Positions 26,738 to 35,611 of a stretch of 64,000 bases of DNA are shown here, piece after piece. Both the position numbers and the translations under genes were made by a program. Numbering within the stretch: the first letter of the stretch is position 1; each line of letters opens with the position of its first letter. This DNA is from Chloroflexota bacterium (GTDB taxonomy: Bacteria; Chloroflexota; Anaerolineae; Anaerolineales; Villigracilaceae). The stretch lies in NCBI GenBank assembly GCA_016234495.1, contig JACRBI010000044.1, forward strand, positions 104,076 to 168,075, read 5' to 3'. The notes beneath the pieces were generated by a model. That model was not told where the DNA came from. It worked only from the letters and a program-made list of their open reading frames with translations, and did not search any database.

Positions 26738-26762
26738 GTAGACAGAATAACCCTGTTCACGT

Positions 26763-26800
26763 AAAGAGCGAGACCACACGGTCTTGCTCTTTTTATTTTA
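26763..26800 (+). terminator. Attenuator terminator of the aro operon
   Basis: Stem AAAGAGCGAGACC (26763-26775) pairs with GGTCTTGCTCTTT (26780-26792) through 13 positions with one G-U, a loop ACAC, then TTATTTTA. It sits between the leader peptide and aroH on the same strand, so its purpose can only be premature termination. Confidence 0.88.
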
Positions 26801-26815
26801 TCCCTCACCCCAAAC

Positions 26816-26874
26816 GTAGAGGCGACCCGCAGGATTGATCGAGTACCCAGACGACTATGACGGGTCGCCCCTAC
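26816..26874. repeat. Palindromic repeat, GTAGGGGCGACCC family
   Basis: Arms GTAGAGGCGACCCG and CGGGTCGCCCCTAC (one mismatch) flank a 31-base spacer that includes GACGACTATGA, a piece also found in the copy at 32644-32703. Confidence 0.8.
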
Positions 26875-26893
26875 AAAACCAGGAGAAGAATTT

Positions 26894-27265
26894 ATGTCAA
26901 TTCGTGGAATTCGCGGCGCAACCACCGTCGCAGCAGATGAGCCTGAATTAATTCTCGAAGCCACACGGGAATTATTGGAGGCTATATTGGATGCGAACAA
27001 CAGCATGACCCCAGAGGATGTCGGCAGCGCGATCTTTACCGTGACTGAAGACCTCGCTTCGACCTTCCCGGCGCAGGCGGCGCGCCAAATGGGCTGGGGA
27101 CTCGTCCCGATGATGTGCGCGCGCGAGATCCCCGTCCCCGGCAGTTTGCGGAGGGTGATCCGTGTCCTCGTCCACTGGAATACGGATGTGCCGCAGAATC
27201 AAATCACGCATGTGTATCTGCGCGATGCAGTGAAGCTGAGACCGGATTTGGTTGCGGCACAATAG
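26894..27265 (+). CDS. aroH: Chorismate mutase, AroH type
   Basis: 123 residues of the trimeric AroH fold (Bacillus type), converting chorismate to prephenate. Motifs: [12 protein letters not shown] with the active-site Arg at position 7, [28 protein letters not shown] and RVLVHWNTD, then [23 protein letters not shown] lies upstream of ATG 26894. It is the first structural gene behind the attenuator and commits flux to Phe and Tyr, with the two DAHP synthases and tyrA following. Confidence 0.95.
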   Translation: MSIRGIRGATTVAADEPELILEATRELLEAILDANNSMTPEDVGSAIFTVTEDLASTFPAQAARQMGWGLVPMMCAREIPVPGSLRRVIRVLVHWNTDVPQNQITHVYLRDAVKLRPDLVAAQ

Positions 27266-27275
27266 CTATTTACAT

Positions 27276-27323
27276 GTTGACAAGTTTGAAGGTTTGAATG
27301 TTGAAACCTTTAAACTTGTCAAC
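27276..27323. repeat. Inverted repeat, GTTGACAAGTTTGAAGGTTT family
   Basis: Two 20-base arms (27276-27295 and 27304-27323) match with a single mismatch around an 8-base loop. It fills the aroH to DAHP synthase gap; a relative lies at the aroA/aroE junction. Confidence 0.8.
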
Positions 27324-27351
27324 CTTCAAACATTTCAACAGGAGTTTTTCT

Positions 27352-28404
27352 ATGATGATCATAATGAAATCCAACGCAACGCCGCAGGAAGTGGAAGCGG
27401 TGATCGCGTCTGTCAAATCAGCGGGATTGAACGTCCATCTTTCGCAGGGAGTCGAAGCGACCATCATCGGCGCCATCGGCGAGACGCACAACATCCCGAT
27501 GGAGCGTTTCGAAAGCCTGGACGGTGTGGACATCGTCCAGCGTATTACCCAGCCGTATAAACTCGCGTCGCGTCAGTTCCACCCGGAGAACACGGTCCTC
27601 AACATTGACGGATTCACCGTCGGCGGGGACGAGGTCGCCGTCATTGCGGGGCCATGCTCGGTGGAGAGTCGCTCGCAGATAATAGAATCAGCCATCGCTG
27701 TGAAAGAGGCGGGCGCGTCAGCGCTTCGCGGCGGAGTGTTCAAGCCGCGCACGTCGCCTTATTCCTTTCAGGGGCTTGGCGAAGAAGGCCTCGAACTGTT
27801 GGCAGAGGCCCGCGAAAAAACGGGGCTGCCCATTGTGGTTGAGATCATGTCGCAGGTGCAATTGGATGTGATGGTCAAATACGTGGACGTGCTGCAAGTG
27901 GGCGCGCGCAACATGCAAAACTTTAACTTGCTGCGCGCCATCGGCGAGTCGCGCACTGCAGTTCTGCTCAAACGCGGACTTTCCGCCACCGTCGAAGAAC
28001 TTCTCATGTCTGCTGAATATATTTTGGCGGGGGGAAACCAGCGCGTAATGCTGTGCGAGCGCGGCATCCGCACCTTTGAAACGTCCACGCGCAACACGAC
28101 CGATATCAATGCCATCCCTGTTTTGAAGCATCTAACTCACCTGCCTGTGATTCTCGACCCAAGCCATTCCACCGGGCTTGCGGATTATGTCGCCGCCATT
28201 GCTCGCGCCGGAGTCGCCGCTGGCGCAGATGGATTAATTATCGAAGTCCACCCTGACCCCGCGAAGGCAGTTTCGGATGGCAAGCAATCGCTCAAGCCTG
28301 AAGCGTTTGCTGCGATGGTCAAGCAAGTCGGCCAGATCGCGCAGATCATGGGGCGCGGACTTGCCGTGGCAAGTGGCGAATACACAAAACAAGGATGGGC
28401 GTGA
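27352..28404 (+). CDS. aroF: 3-deoxy-7-phosphoheptulonate (DAHP) synthase, copy 1
   Basis: 350 residues of the AroA-I-beta type found in Thermotoga and Bacillus. A ferredoxin-like regulatory domain (1-70, [21 protein letters not shown]) precedes the TIM barrel with [34 protein letters not shown] and the metal-binding DPSHSTG. The enzyme joins phosphoenolpyruvate and erythrose 4-phosphate. ATG 27352 with AGGAG at 27340 is chosen; the frame extending to 27298 is repeat sequence. A close paralogue follows 94 bases downstream. The symbol is by function, not strict orthology. Confidence 0.93.
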   Translation: MMIIMKSNATPQEVEAVIASVKSAGLNVHLSQGVEATIIGAIGETHNIPMERFESLDGVDIVQRITQPYKLASRQFHPENTVLNIDGFTVGGDEVAVIAGPCSVESRSQIIESAIAVKEAGASALRGGVFKPRTSPYSFQGLGEEGLELLAEAREKTGLPIVVEIMSQVQLDVMVKYVDVLQVGARNMQNFNLLRAIGESRTAVLLKRGLSATVEELLMSAEYILAGGNQRVMLCERGIRTFETSTRNTTDINAIPVLKHLTHLPVILDPSHSTGLADYVAAIARAGVAAGADGLIIEVHPDPAKAVSDGKQSLKPEAFAAMVKQVGQIAQIMGRGLAVASGEYTKQGWA

Positions 28405-28410
28405 AGAGCC

Positions 28411-28467
28411 GAGATTGGTGATTGGTAAATAGTAATTATCAATCTCCAATCTCTAATTACCAATTAC
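28411..28467. repeat. Repeat tract, ATTGGTAATTGG family
   Basis: GAGATTGGTGATTGGTAAAT on the left faces AATCTCTAATTACCAATTAC on the right, an imperfect dyad between the two DAHP synthase genes. Confidence 0.7.
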
Positions 28468-28498
28468 AAAAAAAACACTCAAAAGGAAATTAACCACC

Positions 28499-29518
28499 AT
28501 GATGATCATCATGCACCCCGGTGCGCCCCGCGAACAAATTGACGCAGTGATTGCCGAAATTGAAAAACATAACCTGTCCTCCCATCCCATCTTCGGTGTG
28601 GAGCAAACCATCATCGGCGCAGTCGGTGACGGGCATTACGTCCTCAAGGAAACTTTCGAAGCCCTCCCAGGAGTGCTGGAAGTGCAGCGCATTTCCAAGC
28701 CGTATAAACTTGCCTCGCGTCAATTCCACGAACAGGATTCTGTTTTCACGCTGGACGGCTTCGCCATCGGCGGCACAGAAGTTCCCATTATCGCCGGACC
28801 CTGCTCGGTTGAGTCCAGAGCGCAGATTCTTGAAATCGCACAGGCTGTTAAAGAAGCGGGCGCGAACGCACTGCGCGGCGGAGTCTTCAAACCGCGCACA
28901 TCGCCGTATGCATTTCAAGGTCTCGGCGAAGAAGGCCTCGAATACATGGCTGAAGCGCGCGAGATGACAGGTTTGCCCATCGTCGTCGAAGTGATGGCTG
29001 TTTCGCAAATCGCGATGATGGAAAAATATGTGGATGTCTTCCAACTCGGCGCGCGCAACATGCAGAACTTTAATTTGCTGCGCGCCATCGGCGAGACTCG
29101 CACGCCAGTGCTTTTCAAGCGCGGCATGTCTGCGACCATCGAAGAAATGCTGATGGCAAGCGAATACATTCTCAGCGGCGGCAACACGCGCGTCATGCTT
29201 TGCGAGCGCGGCATCCGCACATTTGAAACTGCCACGCGCAACACCACCGACATCAACGCCATTCCCGTGCTGAAAAAATTAACGCACCTGCCCGTCATCA
29301 TTGATCCGAGTCATTCCACTGGCGATTCTGCTTTTGTTTCATCCATCGCGAAGGCAGGCGTTGCCGCCGGCGCCGACGGCGTCATCGTTGAGGTGCATCA
29401 CGATCCCGCGCACGCAATCTCCGACGGCAAGCAGTCGCTTACGCCTGAGGCATTTGCCAAAATGGTGAAGCAGGTCAAGGCGGTGGCAGAAGCGGTGGAT
29501 AGGAAGTTAGTAAATTAG
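28499..29518 (+). CDS. aroF: 3-deoxy-7-phosphoheptulonate (DAHP) synthase, copy 2
   Basis: 339 residues, collinear with copy 1: regulatory domain 1-70 starting MMIIMHPGAPREQIDAVIAE, then [38 protein letters not shown] and DPSHSTG. The two paralogues share long identical blocks (for example [16 protein letters not shown]), so they arose by tandem duplication. Differences in the N-terminal domain would be the place for distinct feedback control, for example Tyr versus Phe, but this is inference. The stop codon TAG falls at the edge of the repeat tract at 29512. Confidence 0.93.
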   Translation: MMIIMHPGAPREQIDAVIAEIEKHNLSSHPIFGVEQTIIGAVGDGHYVLKETFEALPGVLEVQRISKPYKLASRQFHEQDSVFTLDGFAIGGTEVPIIAGPCSVESRAQILEIAQAVKEAGANALRGGVFKPRTSPYAFQGLGEEGLEYMAEAREMTGLPIVVEVMAVSQIAMMEKYVDVFQLGARNMQNFNLLRAIGETRTPVLFKRGMSATIEEMLMASEYILSGGNTRVMLCERGIRTFETATRNTTDINAIPVLKKLTHLPVIIDPSHSTGDSAFVSSIAKAGVAAGADGVIVEVHHDPAHAISDGKQSLTPEAFAKMVKQVKAVAEAVDRKLVN

Positions 29519-29571
29519 GTAATTGGGAATTAGGCAAAACCTAATCCCTAGTTACCTAATCCCTAATTACC
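29512..29571. repeat. Repeat tract, AATTAGGTAATTGGG family
   Basis: TTAGGTAATTGGGAATTAGG on the left faces CCTAATCCCTAGTTACCTAA and CCCTAATTACCC on the right. It begins at the stop codon of the second DAHP synthase and ends three bases before tyrA. Confidence 0.75.
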
Positions 29572-29574
29572 CAC

Positions 29575-30426
29575 ATGAACGGCTCAAACTTTACACTCGC
29601 TGATTCCAAAATCGCCATCATCGGATTGGGATTGATGGGCGGCTCGCTCGCATTGGGACTGAGAGGCAAATGCGCCGCGCTCTACGGGATTGACCCGCAT
29701 CCTGCCACGCTCGAACTTGCCCTGTCCCAACATATCGTGGATTACGCTGACAGCGACCCTGCCAAACTCCTCCCCGAAGCGGATCTTGTCATCCTGTCTG
29801 CGCCCGTCCCCGCGATTTTGACTCTGCTGGAAAATTTACCTGCCTTCACGCCCAACCCCTGCATCGTCATGGACCTGGGTTCGACAAAACGGCTCATCGT
29901 TGAATCCATGTCACGCCTGCCCGAACGCTTCGACCCCATTGGCGGACATCCCATCTGCGGCAAGGAAAAACTCTCGCTTGCCAACGCCGAACGGACTTTA
30001 TATTACGCCGCGCCGTTTTTGCTCACTCTGCTCGAGCGGACTTCTGCACGAGCTATTTCTGCCGCGAATCAGATCATTGAAGCCCTCGGCGCAAAGGGCA
30101 AAATCCTCGACGCTGTCGAACACGACCGCATCCTTGCTTCGACAAGCCATTTGCCGTTTTTAATCTCATCTGCGCTTGCTCTCGCAACTTCAAACGATGT
30201 CACCCCCTTTGTCGGCCCCGGCTTCAAATCCACCAGCAGGCTGGCCGGCACATCTTCATCCATGATGCTCGGAGTATTACAATCCAACCGTGAGAATGTG
30301 TTGAATGCCTTGCGCGAAATGCAAGATCAACTGGCAGAGATTGAGGCCGCTTTGGCGGCGGAAGATTTTTCAAAACTCGAATCACTTCTAAAGGAATCAC
30401 AAAGCAAATATCAAACACTTGTCTGA
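29575..30426 (+). CDS. tyrA: Prephenate (or arogenate) dehydrogenase
   Basis: 283 residues. An N-terminal Rossmann fold with IAIIGLGLMGGSLALGL (GxGxxG) binds NAD(P), DLGSTKR and GGHPICGKEKL supply the family's catalytic His and substrate-binding region, and the C-terminal half is the helical dimerisation domain. It converts prephenate to 4-hydroxyphenylpyruvate (or arogenate to tyrosine). There is no ACT domain, so regulation is not within this protein. It ends 26 bases before the aroA ATG. Confidence 0.93.
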   Translation: MNGSNFTLADSKIAIIGLGLMGGSLALGLRGKCAALYGIDPHPATLELALSQHIVDYADSDPAKLLPEADLVILSAPVPAILTLLENLPAFTPNPCIVMDLGSTKRLIVESMSRLPERFDPIGGHPICGKEKLSLANAERTLYYAAPFLLTLLERTSARAISAANQIIEALGAKGKILDAVEHDRILASTSHLPFLISSALALATSNDVTPFVGPGFKSTSRLAGTSSSMMLGVLQSNRENVLNALREMQDQLAEIEAALAAEDFSKLESLLKESQSKYQTLV

Positions 30427-30452
30427 CCTTTGACTTTCAACCTTTGACACGA

Positions 30453-31781
30453 ATGAAAATCAACCCCATCTCTCATCCACTGAATGCCACCGTCCGCGTG
30501 CCCGGCTCCAAGTCGCTGACCAACCGCGCCTTGCTGATCGCATCTCTTGCGGACGGAACTACGCGACTGACCAACGCTCTCTTCTCCGACGACTCGCGTT
30601 ACTTTGCCAAAGCCTTGCAAACTTTGGGCTTTGACATTCGGCTGGATGAAGCCAGTCACGAAATGACAGTCACCGGCTTGGGCGGAAAAATCCCTGCGAA
30701 GAAAGCGGATCTCTTCATTGGCAACGCAGGCACCGCCGCGAGATTTCTCTCCGCATTCCTGACTCTCGGCAACGGCGAATATATCCTCGATGGCGAGCCG
30801 CGCATGCGCGAACGTCCCATCGGAGATTTGGTGGAAGCGCTGTCTCAATTAGGGTGCGATATTCGACCAGCAGACGATGGACGATCGACCGCAGACCATT
30901 GTCCATCGTCCATCGTCCATCGTCAAATTTGCCCACCTGTAAAAATTATTGCCAGTGGTTTGCGCGGTGGAAAAACAAATATCGCAGGCGATATATCGAG
31001 TCAGTTTTTATCTGCCCTCTTGATGGTCGCTCCCTACGCCCAATCCCCGATTGAAGTTGAACTCACCACCGAACTCAACTCCAAACCTTACGCGGACATG
31101 ACCATTGCCATCATGCGTGACTTCGGCATTGAAATCGAACGCGACGGCTATCATCGCTTTACTATTCATCCCAATCTCTATTCTCTAATCTCTAATTATC
31201 CAATCGAATCAGACGCCTCCGCCGCCTCTTACTTTTTCGCCGCGCCAGCCATCTGCGGTGGGACTGTCCGCGTGGAAAACATCTCACGCAACTCCGTGCA
31301 GGGTGATATTGCCTTTCTCGATGTCTTGAAACAAATGGGATGTGAAGTTGAAGAAACTAATAACTCGATTACTGTCCATCGCCCGCAGGGATCGTCCATC
31401 GTCGGGGTTGATGTAGACATGCGCGACATCCCCGACACAGCCCAAACCCTCGCAGTCATCGCCCCTTTTGCTGATTCACCGACCCGCATCCGCGGTATTG
31501 CTTCGGCGCGAGTGAAAGAGACCGACCGTGTCCACGCGACTTGTGTCGAACTGGACAGACTCGGCGTCCGCGTGGAAGAGCATGATGACGGCATGACCAT
31601 TTATCCCGCAGAAGAGATGCGAAGCGCTTCCATTCAAACTTATAATGACCACCGCATGGCCATGGCATTTTCCCTCATCGGCCTGCGCTTTGATGGCGTG
31701 ACCATCGAGAATCCCTCCTGCGTTTCCAAGACATTTCCCAACTTCTTTGAAGTGCTCGCGCAGTTACAAATTGCAGGTTGA
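30453..31781 (+). CDS. aroA: 3-phosphoshikimate 1-carboxyvinyltransferase (EPSP synthase) with in-frame repeat segments
   Basis: 442 residues, close to family length. Motifs: VPGSKSLTNRALL, FIGNAGTAARFL, LDGEPRMRERPIGDLVEAL, SSQFLSALLM, RVKETDR and TYNDHRMAMAFS, so the active site is complete. ATG 30453 gives the usual KINPI start; a TTG lies nine bases earlier. Three surface positions carry sequence from the local repeat families: residues 140-157 (PADDGRSTADHCPSSIVH region, an insertion compared with E. coli AroA), about 239-249 (LYSLISNYP) and 307-317 (HRPQGSSIVG). The frame stays open through each. Confidence 0.94.
   Translation: MKINPISHPLNATVRVPGSKSLTNRALLIASLADGTTRLTNALFSDDSRYFAKALQTLGFDIRLDEASHEMTVTGLGGKIPAKKADLFIGNAGTAARFLSAFLTLGNGEYILDGEPRMRERPIGDLVEALSQLGCDIRPADDGRSTADHCPSSIVHRQICPPVKIIASGLRGGKTNIAGDISSQFLSALLMVAPYAQSPIEVELTTELNSKPYADMTIAIMRDFGIEIERDGYHRFTIHPNLYSLISNYPIESDASAASYFFAAPAICGGTVRVENISRNSVQGDIAFLDVLKQMGCEVEETNNSITVHRPQGSSIVGVDVDMRDIPDTAQTLAVIAPFADSPTRIRGIASARVKETDRVHATCVELDRLGVRVEEHDDGMTIYPAEEMRSASIQTYNDHRMAMAFSLIGLRFDGVTIENPSCVSKTFPNFFEVLAQLQIAG
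30872..30924. repeat. AGACGATGGAC palindromic element inside aroA
   Basis: AGACGATGGACGATCGACCG on the left faces a triplicated TCCATCGTCCATCGTC tract ending CATCGTC. It matches the intergenic copies at 15314 and 35538 in sequence but is translated here as about 18 extra residues. Confidence 0.85.
31171..31200. repeat. Fragment of the AATCTCTAATTACC family inside aroA
   Basis: CCAATCTCTATTCTCTAATC followed by TCTAATTATC resembles the right arm of the intergenic tract at 28411-28467. It encodes a loop before the conserved ESDASAASYFF. Confidence 0.55.
31373..31403. repeat. Fragment of the GTCCATCGTC family inside aroA
   Basis: GTCCATCGCCCGCAGGGATC followed by GTCCATCGTC, encoding the VHRPQGSSIV loop. 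The assignment to the family is weaker than for 30872-30924 because the piece is short. Confidence 0.45.
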
Positions 31782-31797
31782 AAATTGGAAAGTTAAT

Positions 31798-32643
<846 letters not shown>

Positions 32644-32667
<24 letters not shown>

Positions 32668-32703
32668 TTGGAAATGCGGACGACTATGAAGGGTCGCCCT
32701 TAC
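32644..32703. repeat. Palindromic repeat, GTAGGGGCGACCC family, containing the aroE stop
   Basis: Arms GTAGGGGCGACCC (32644-32656) and GGGTCGCCCTTAC (32691-32703) with one mismatch. The left arm encodes the last residues of AroE and the TAA stop is in the spacer. Confidence 0.88.
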
Positions 32704-32721
32704 TTTGTAAACGGAGAAATT

Positions 32722-33894
32722 ATGCTACGCTTCCTCACCGCAGGTGAATCCCACGGACCATCGCTCACGGCAATCCTTGACGGCATCCCCGCGGGACTTC
32801 CCCTCACGACTGACATCATCAACAAGGAACTCGCCCGCCGTCAGCAGGGATACGGCTCCGGCGGACGCATGAAAATTGAAAAAGACACCGTGCAAATCCT
32901 CGGCGGAGTCATGGCAGGCGAAACCACGGGCGCGCCGATTGCATTGCTCGTGCAAAACGATGACCACGTCAAATGGAAAGGTAAAGCCATCGAGCCGATG
33001 ACCGCCCCGCGCCCCGGCCACGCAGATTTAACAGGCGCGGTCAAATACGGCTACAAAGATTTGCGCCCCGCGCTCGAGCGCGCCTCCGCCAGAGAAACCA
33101 CCATGCGAGTTGCAGCAGGCGCTGTGTGCAAACATTTTCTGAATCAATTTGGAATCATCGTCGGCGGATACGTGAAATCCATCGGCGGAGTCGAAGCCCA
33201 GTTTGACGGGATCAACTACCAGTCACGATTTGATGCGGCAGAGTCTAGCGATGTGCGCTGCCCGGACGAATCATCCGCTGAAAAAATGCGCGCAGAAATT
33301 GAAAAAGCCATTCACGGAAAAAACACATTGGGCGGTGTGCTTGAAATCGTCGCATTGAATCTCCCTGTTGGCCTCGGCAGTTTTGCTCAATGGGACAACC
33401 GCCTCGAAGCCAAGCTTGCGCTCGCGGTCATGTCGGTGCAGGCCATCAAGGGAGTTGAAATTGGCGATGCCTTCGAAAACGCAAAACGACTTGGAACACA
33501 AGCCCACGACCCAATCAACCTAATTCCTAATTCTCAATCCCTAATTCGTAATTCAAACCGTGCCGGCGGAATCGAAGGCGGAATCTCCAACGGGCAGCCG
33601 ATTGTGATTCGCGCCGCGATGAAACCGATCGCCACCACGCTTCTTCCCCAGCCGACAGTTGATCTGGCGTCAGGGGCAGAATCTCCCACCAAATATGAAC
33701 GCTCCGACTTCTGCCCCGTGCCGCGCGCCGTTCCGATTTTGGAATCAATGGTTGCCTTCGTTTTAGCTGACGCCCTGCTCGAAAAACTCGGCGGCGACTC
33801 AATGAACGAAATCAAGCCGCGTTTTGAATCTTTGCGAAAAGCCACCCTCGAAGATTTGCCAATGGACAACATCCCGCATGTGTTTTGGGAATAA
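32722..33894 (+). CDS. aroC: Chorismate synthase
   Basis: 390 residues; converts EPSP to chorismate with reduced FMN. MLRFLTAGESHGPSL, GSGGRMKIEKD, RPGHADLTGAVKYG, RASARETTMRVAAGA and NRAGGIEGGISNGQPI are all present. ATG 32722 with GGAG at 32713 is chosen; the frame upstream lies in the palindromic element. The loop before NRAGGIEGG (INLIPNSQSLIRNS) is encoded by an AATTCCTAATTC tract of the local repeat family, at a place where family members vary. Confidence 0.95.
   Translation: MLRFLTAGESHGPSLTAILDGIPAGLPLTTDIINKELARRQQGYGSGGRMKIEKDTVQILGGVMAGETTGAPIALLVQNDDHVKWKGKAIEPMTAPRPGHADLTGAVKYGYKDLRPALERASARETTMRVAAGAVCKHFLNQFGIIVGGYVKSIGGVEAQFDGINYQSRFDAAESSDVRCPDESSAEKMRAEIEKAIHGKNTLGGVLEIVALNLPVGLGSFAQWDNRLEAKLALAVMSVQAIKGVEIGDAFENAKRLGTQAHDPINLIPNSQSLIRNSNRAGGIEGGISNGQPIVIRAAMKPIATTLLPQPTVDLASGAESPTKYERSDFCPVPRAVPILESMVAFVLADALLEKLGGDSMNEIKPRFESLRKATLEDLPMDNIPHVFWE
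33520..33555. repeat. AATTCCTAATTC repeat tract inside aroC
   Basis: CCTAATTCCTAATTCTCAAT and CCCTAATTCGTAATTC resemble the right arm of the intergenic tract at 29512-29571; here it is translated as a variable loop. Confidence 0.65.
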
Positions 33895-33897
33895 TTC

Positions 33898-33978
33898 GAC
33901 GATAGACGATTGACCATGGACGGTATTTCATTGTCTATCGTCTGCGGTTCATCGTCAAAAACTGATCACTGATTACTG
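33898..33978. repeat. Palindromic repeat tract before aroKB
   Basis: GACGATAGACGATTGACC on the left faces GTCTATCGTCTGCGGTTC on the right, followed by ACTGATCACTGATTACTGG of the CAGTAATCAGT family. It fills the aroC-aroKB gap. Confidence 0.75.
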
Positions 33979-33988
33979 GAAACTTCAC

Positions 33989-35539
33989 ATGCATATCTTC
34001 CTTTACGGACCTTCCGGCTCAGGAAAATCCACCATCGGCAAAGCTCTTGCGCGGAGTCTCAAATTGCCATTCGTGGATTCTGACCAGCTCATCGAAACGA
34101 ACGCCGGCATGACGATTCTTGAAATTGCCGAAGCGCAGGGAATGTCTAAGGTGCGCGATTTGGAATCGGCAGCGCTAAAAGAACTCGTAGGTCACGCTTT
34201 TAGCGTGACAAATACTGAAAAACCTGGCGGGTGGTCTACGGAAGCAGTGATCGCCCTTGGCGGCGGAGCGTTACTGCGCGATGAAAACCGCGCTCTGGTC
34301 GAGACGCATGGCAAAGTTATTTTGCTCACAGCCGAACTGCCGACCTTGATCGAACGCCTGCAAAATGACCCGAACGAACGTCCCTTGCTGGCAGGCGACT
34401 TGAAATCAAAACTTACCTCCTATCTTGAAGGACGCGCCGAACATTACGCCTCCTTCCCGCTGAAAATTTGCGTGGACGAAAAAAGCCCCGAACAAATTTC
34501 ACGCGAAATTCAAACCCTGCTTGGGCGGCATCATCTTTCTGCAATGGGCGAATATGATGCAATCGTAGGAAATGTAGGTCATGCTTTTAGCATGACAAGC
34601 CTGCAAAACCCAATCATCGTCACCGATGAAAATGTGGCGAAGTTTCACCTTGAAAAGATTCAATCCATTTTCAATGCGAAGTCGGTCATCGTCCCTGCGG
34701 GCGAGGAGCATAAAAACCTCGAAACCATTTCTTTTTTGTGGAAGTCTTTTCTCGAAAACGGACTCGACCGCAAGAGCACCGTCATTGCCCTCGGCGGCGG
34801 CGTGGTCGGCGACATGGCGGGTTTCGCCGCATCCACGTACATGCGCGGCATTGATTGGATCGGCATCCCCACGACTCTGCTCTCGATGGTGGATGCTTCG
34901 CTGGGCGGAAAGACTGGATTCGATTTGCCAGAGGGGAAAAATCTGATCGGTTCTTTTCATCCCCCGAAGCTGGTCATTGCAGACCCAAGCCTTTTGCTCA
35001 CACTGACAGAGCGTGAACTGCGCTCGGGCATGGCGGAGGTCGTCAAGCATGGAATCATCTCCGACCCGGAGTTGTTTGCCATGTGTACCCGCGGCATGGA
35101 TTGGGTGAAAAATAATTTGGAAGAAGTTGTCAAACGCGCGATGGCGGTGAAGATTCAAGTCATCGAAGAAGACCCGTACGAGAAGGGCATCCGCGCGAAG
35201 TTGAATTTGGGACACACGGTTGGGCACGCGGTGGAACTCGTCAGTAAATTTAATTTACGTCACGGGGAAGCCATCGCGATTGGCATGGTTGCCGAGGCGA
35301 AGTATTCTGCCCGGGTCGGGCTGGCAAGCCAAAGCACGGTCGATGCGATTACCGATTCTTTATCAGCGTTGGGGCTGCCCGTCCACATCCCCGAAGAAAT
35401 GCCGCGCGCAGAAATCATCCGCGCCATGCGGGTGGATAAAAAGAAGAACGCGCAGTCGATTCGATTTGCGCTGCCTGTGGAAATTGGAAACGTTGAATTA
35501 GTGAATGTGACTGATTTGGAAGAGGTTTTGGAAGATTGA
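33989..35539 (+). CDS. aroKB: Fused shikimate kinase / 3-dehydroquinate synthase with twin repeat-encoded inserts
   Basis: 516 residues joining two pathway enzymes. Shikimate kinase (1-172): P-loop GPSGSGKST (7-15), VDSDQLIE, ALGGGALL and NERPLL. Dehydroquinate synthase (about 182-516): LGGGVVGDMAGFAASTYMRG, VDASLGGKTGFD, LGHTVGHAVE and NLRHGEAIAIGM with the zinc ligands. AroK-AroB fusions are known in Thermotoga. Both halves contain nearly the same peptide, VGHAFSVT (67-74) and VGHAFSMT (about 196-203), encoded by GTAGGTCAYGCTTTTAGCRT palindromes; the first extends a kinase loop that is normally short. The stop codon abuts the next palindromic element. Confidence 0.95.
   Translation: MHIFLYGPSGSGKSTIGKALARSLKLPFVDSDQLIETNAGMTILEIAEAQGMSKVRDLESAALKELVGHAFSVTNTEKPGGWSTEAVIALGGGALLRDENRALVETHGKVILLTAELPTLIERLQNDPNERPLLAGDLKSKLTSYLEGRAEHYASFPLKICVDEKSPEQISREIQTLLGRHHLSAMGEYDAIVGNVGHAFSMTSLQNPIIVTDENVAKFHLEKIQSIFNAKSVIVPAGEEHKNLETISFLWKSFLENGLDRKSTVIALGGGVVGDMAGFAASTYMRGIDWIGIPTTLLSMVDASLGGKTGFDLPEGKNLIGSFHPPKLVIADPSLLLTLTERELRSGMAEVVKHGIISDPELFAMCTRGMDWVKNNLEEVVKRAMAVKIQVIEEDPYEKGIRAKLNLGHTVGHAVELVSKFNLRHGEAIAIGMVAEAKYSARVGLASQSTVDAITDSLSALGLPVHIPEEMPRAEIIRAMRVDKKKNAQSIRFALPVEIGNVELVNVTDLEEVLED
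34187..34209. repeat. GTAGGTCACGC palindrome in the AroK half
   Basis: GTCACGCT / AGCGTGAC (8-base stem, TTT loop) preceded by GTAG. It encodes VGHAFSVT. Confidence 0.85.
34574..34596. repeat. GTAGGTCATGC palindrome in the AroB half
   Basis: GTCATGCT / AGCATGAC (8-base stem, TTT loop) preceded by GTAG, in the same reading frame as the copy at 34187, encoding VGHAFSMT. The compensating C-G to T-A change keeps the stem. Confidence 0.88.
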
Positions 35540-35584
35540 CGATAGACCACAGACTATGGACGATATGGTCAATGGTCTATCGTC
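35538..35584. repeat. Palindromic repeat, GACGATAGACC family, at the aroKB stop
   Basis: Perfect 11-base arms GACGATAGACC / GGTCTATCGTC. The TGA stop of aroKB (35537-35539) overlaps its first bases. Confidence 0.85.
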
Positions 35585-35611
35585 TACGGTCTAATTTCAA
35601 AGCGAGGAAAT

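Noticed and set aside
31747..31797. Upstream extension of aroE overlapping aroA
   Set aside because: Not family-like, overlaps the end of aroA, and an ATG at 31798 is available closer to the conserved start.
34187..34209. Hairpin in aroKB as an intragenic terminator
   Set aside because: No T-run follows, and the same hairpin recurs in frame in the second half, which fits a repeat better.
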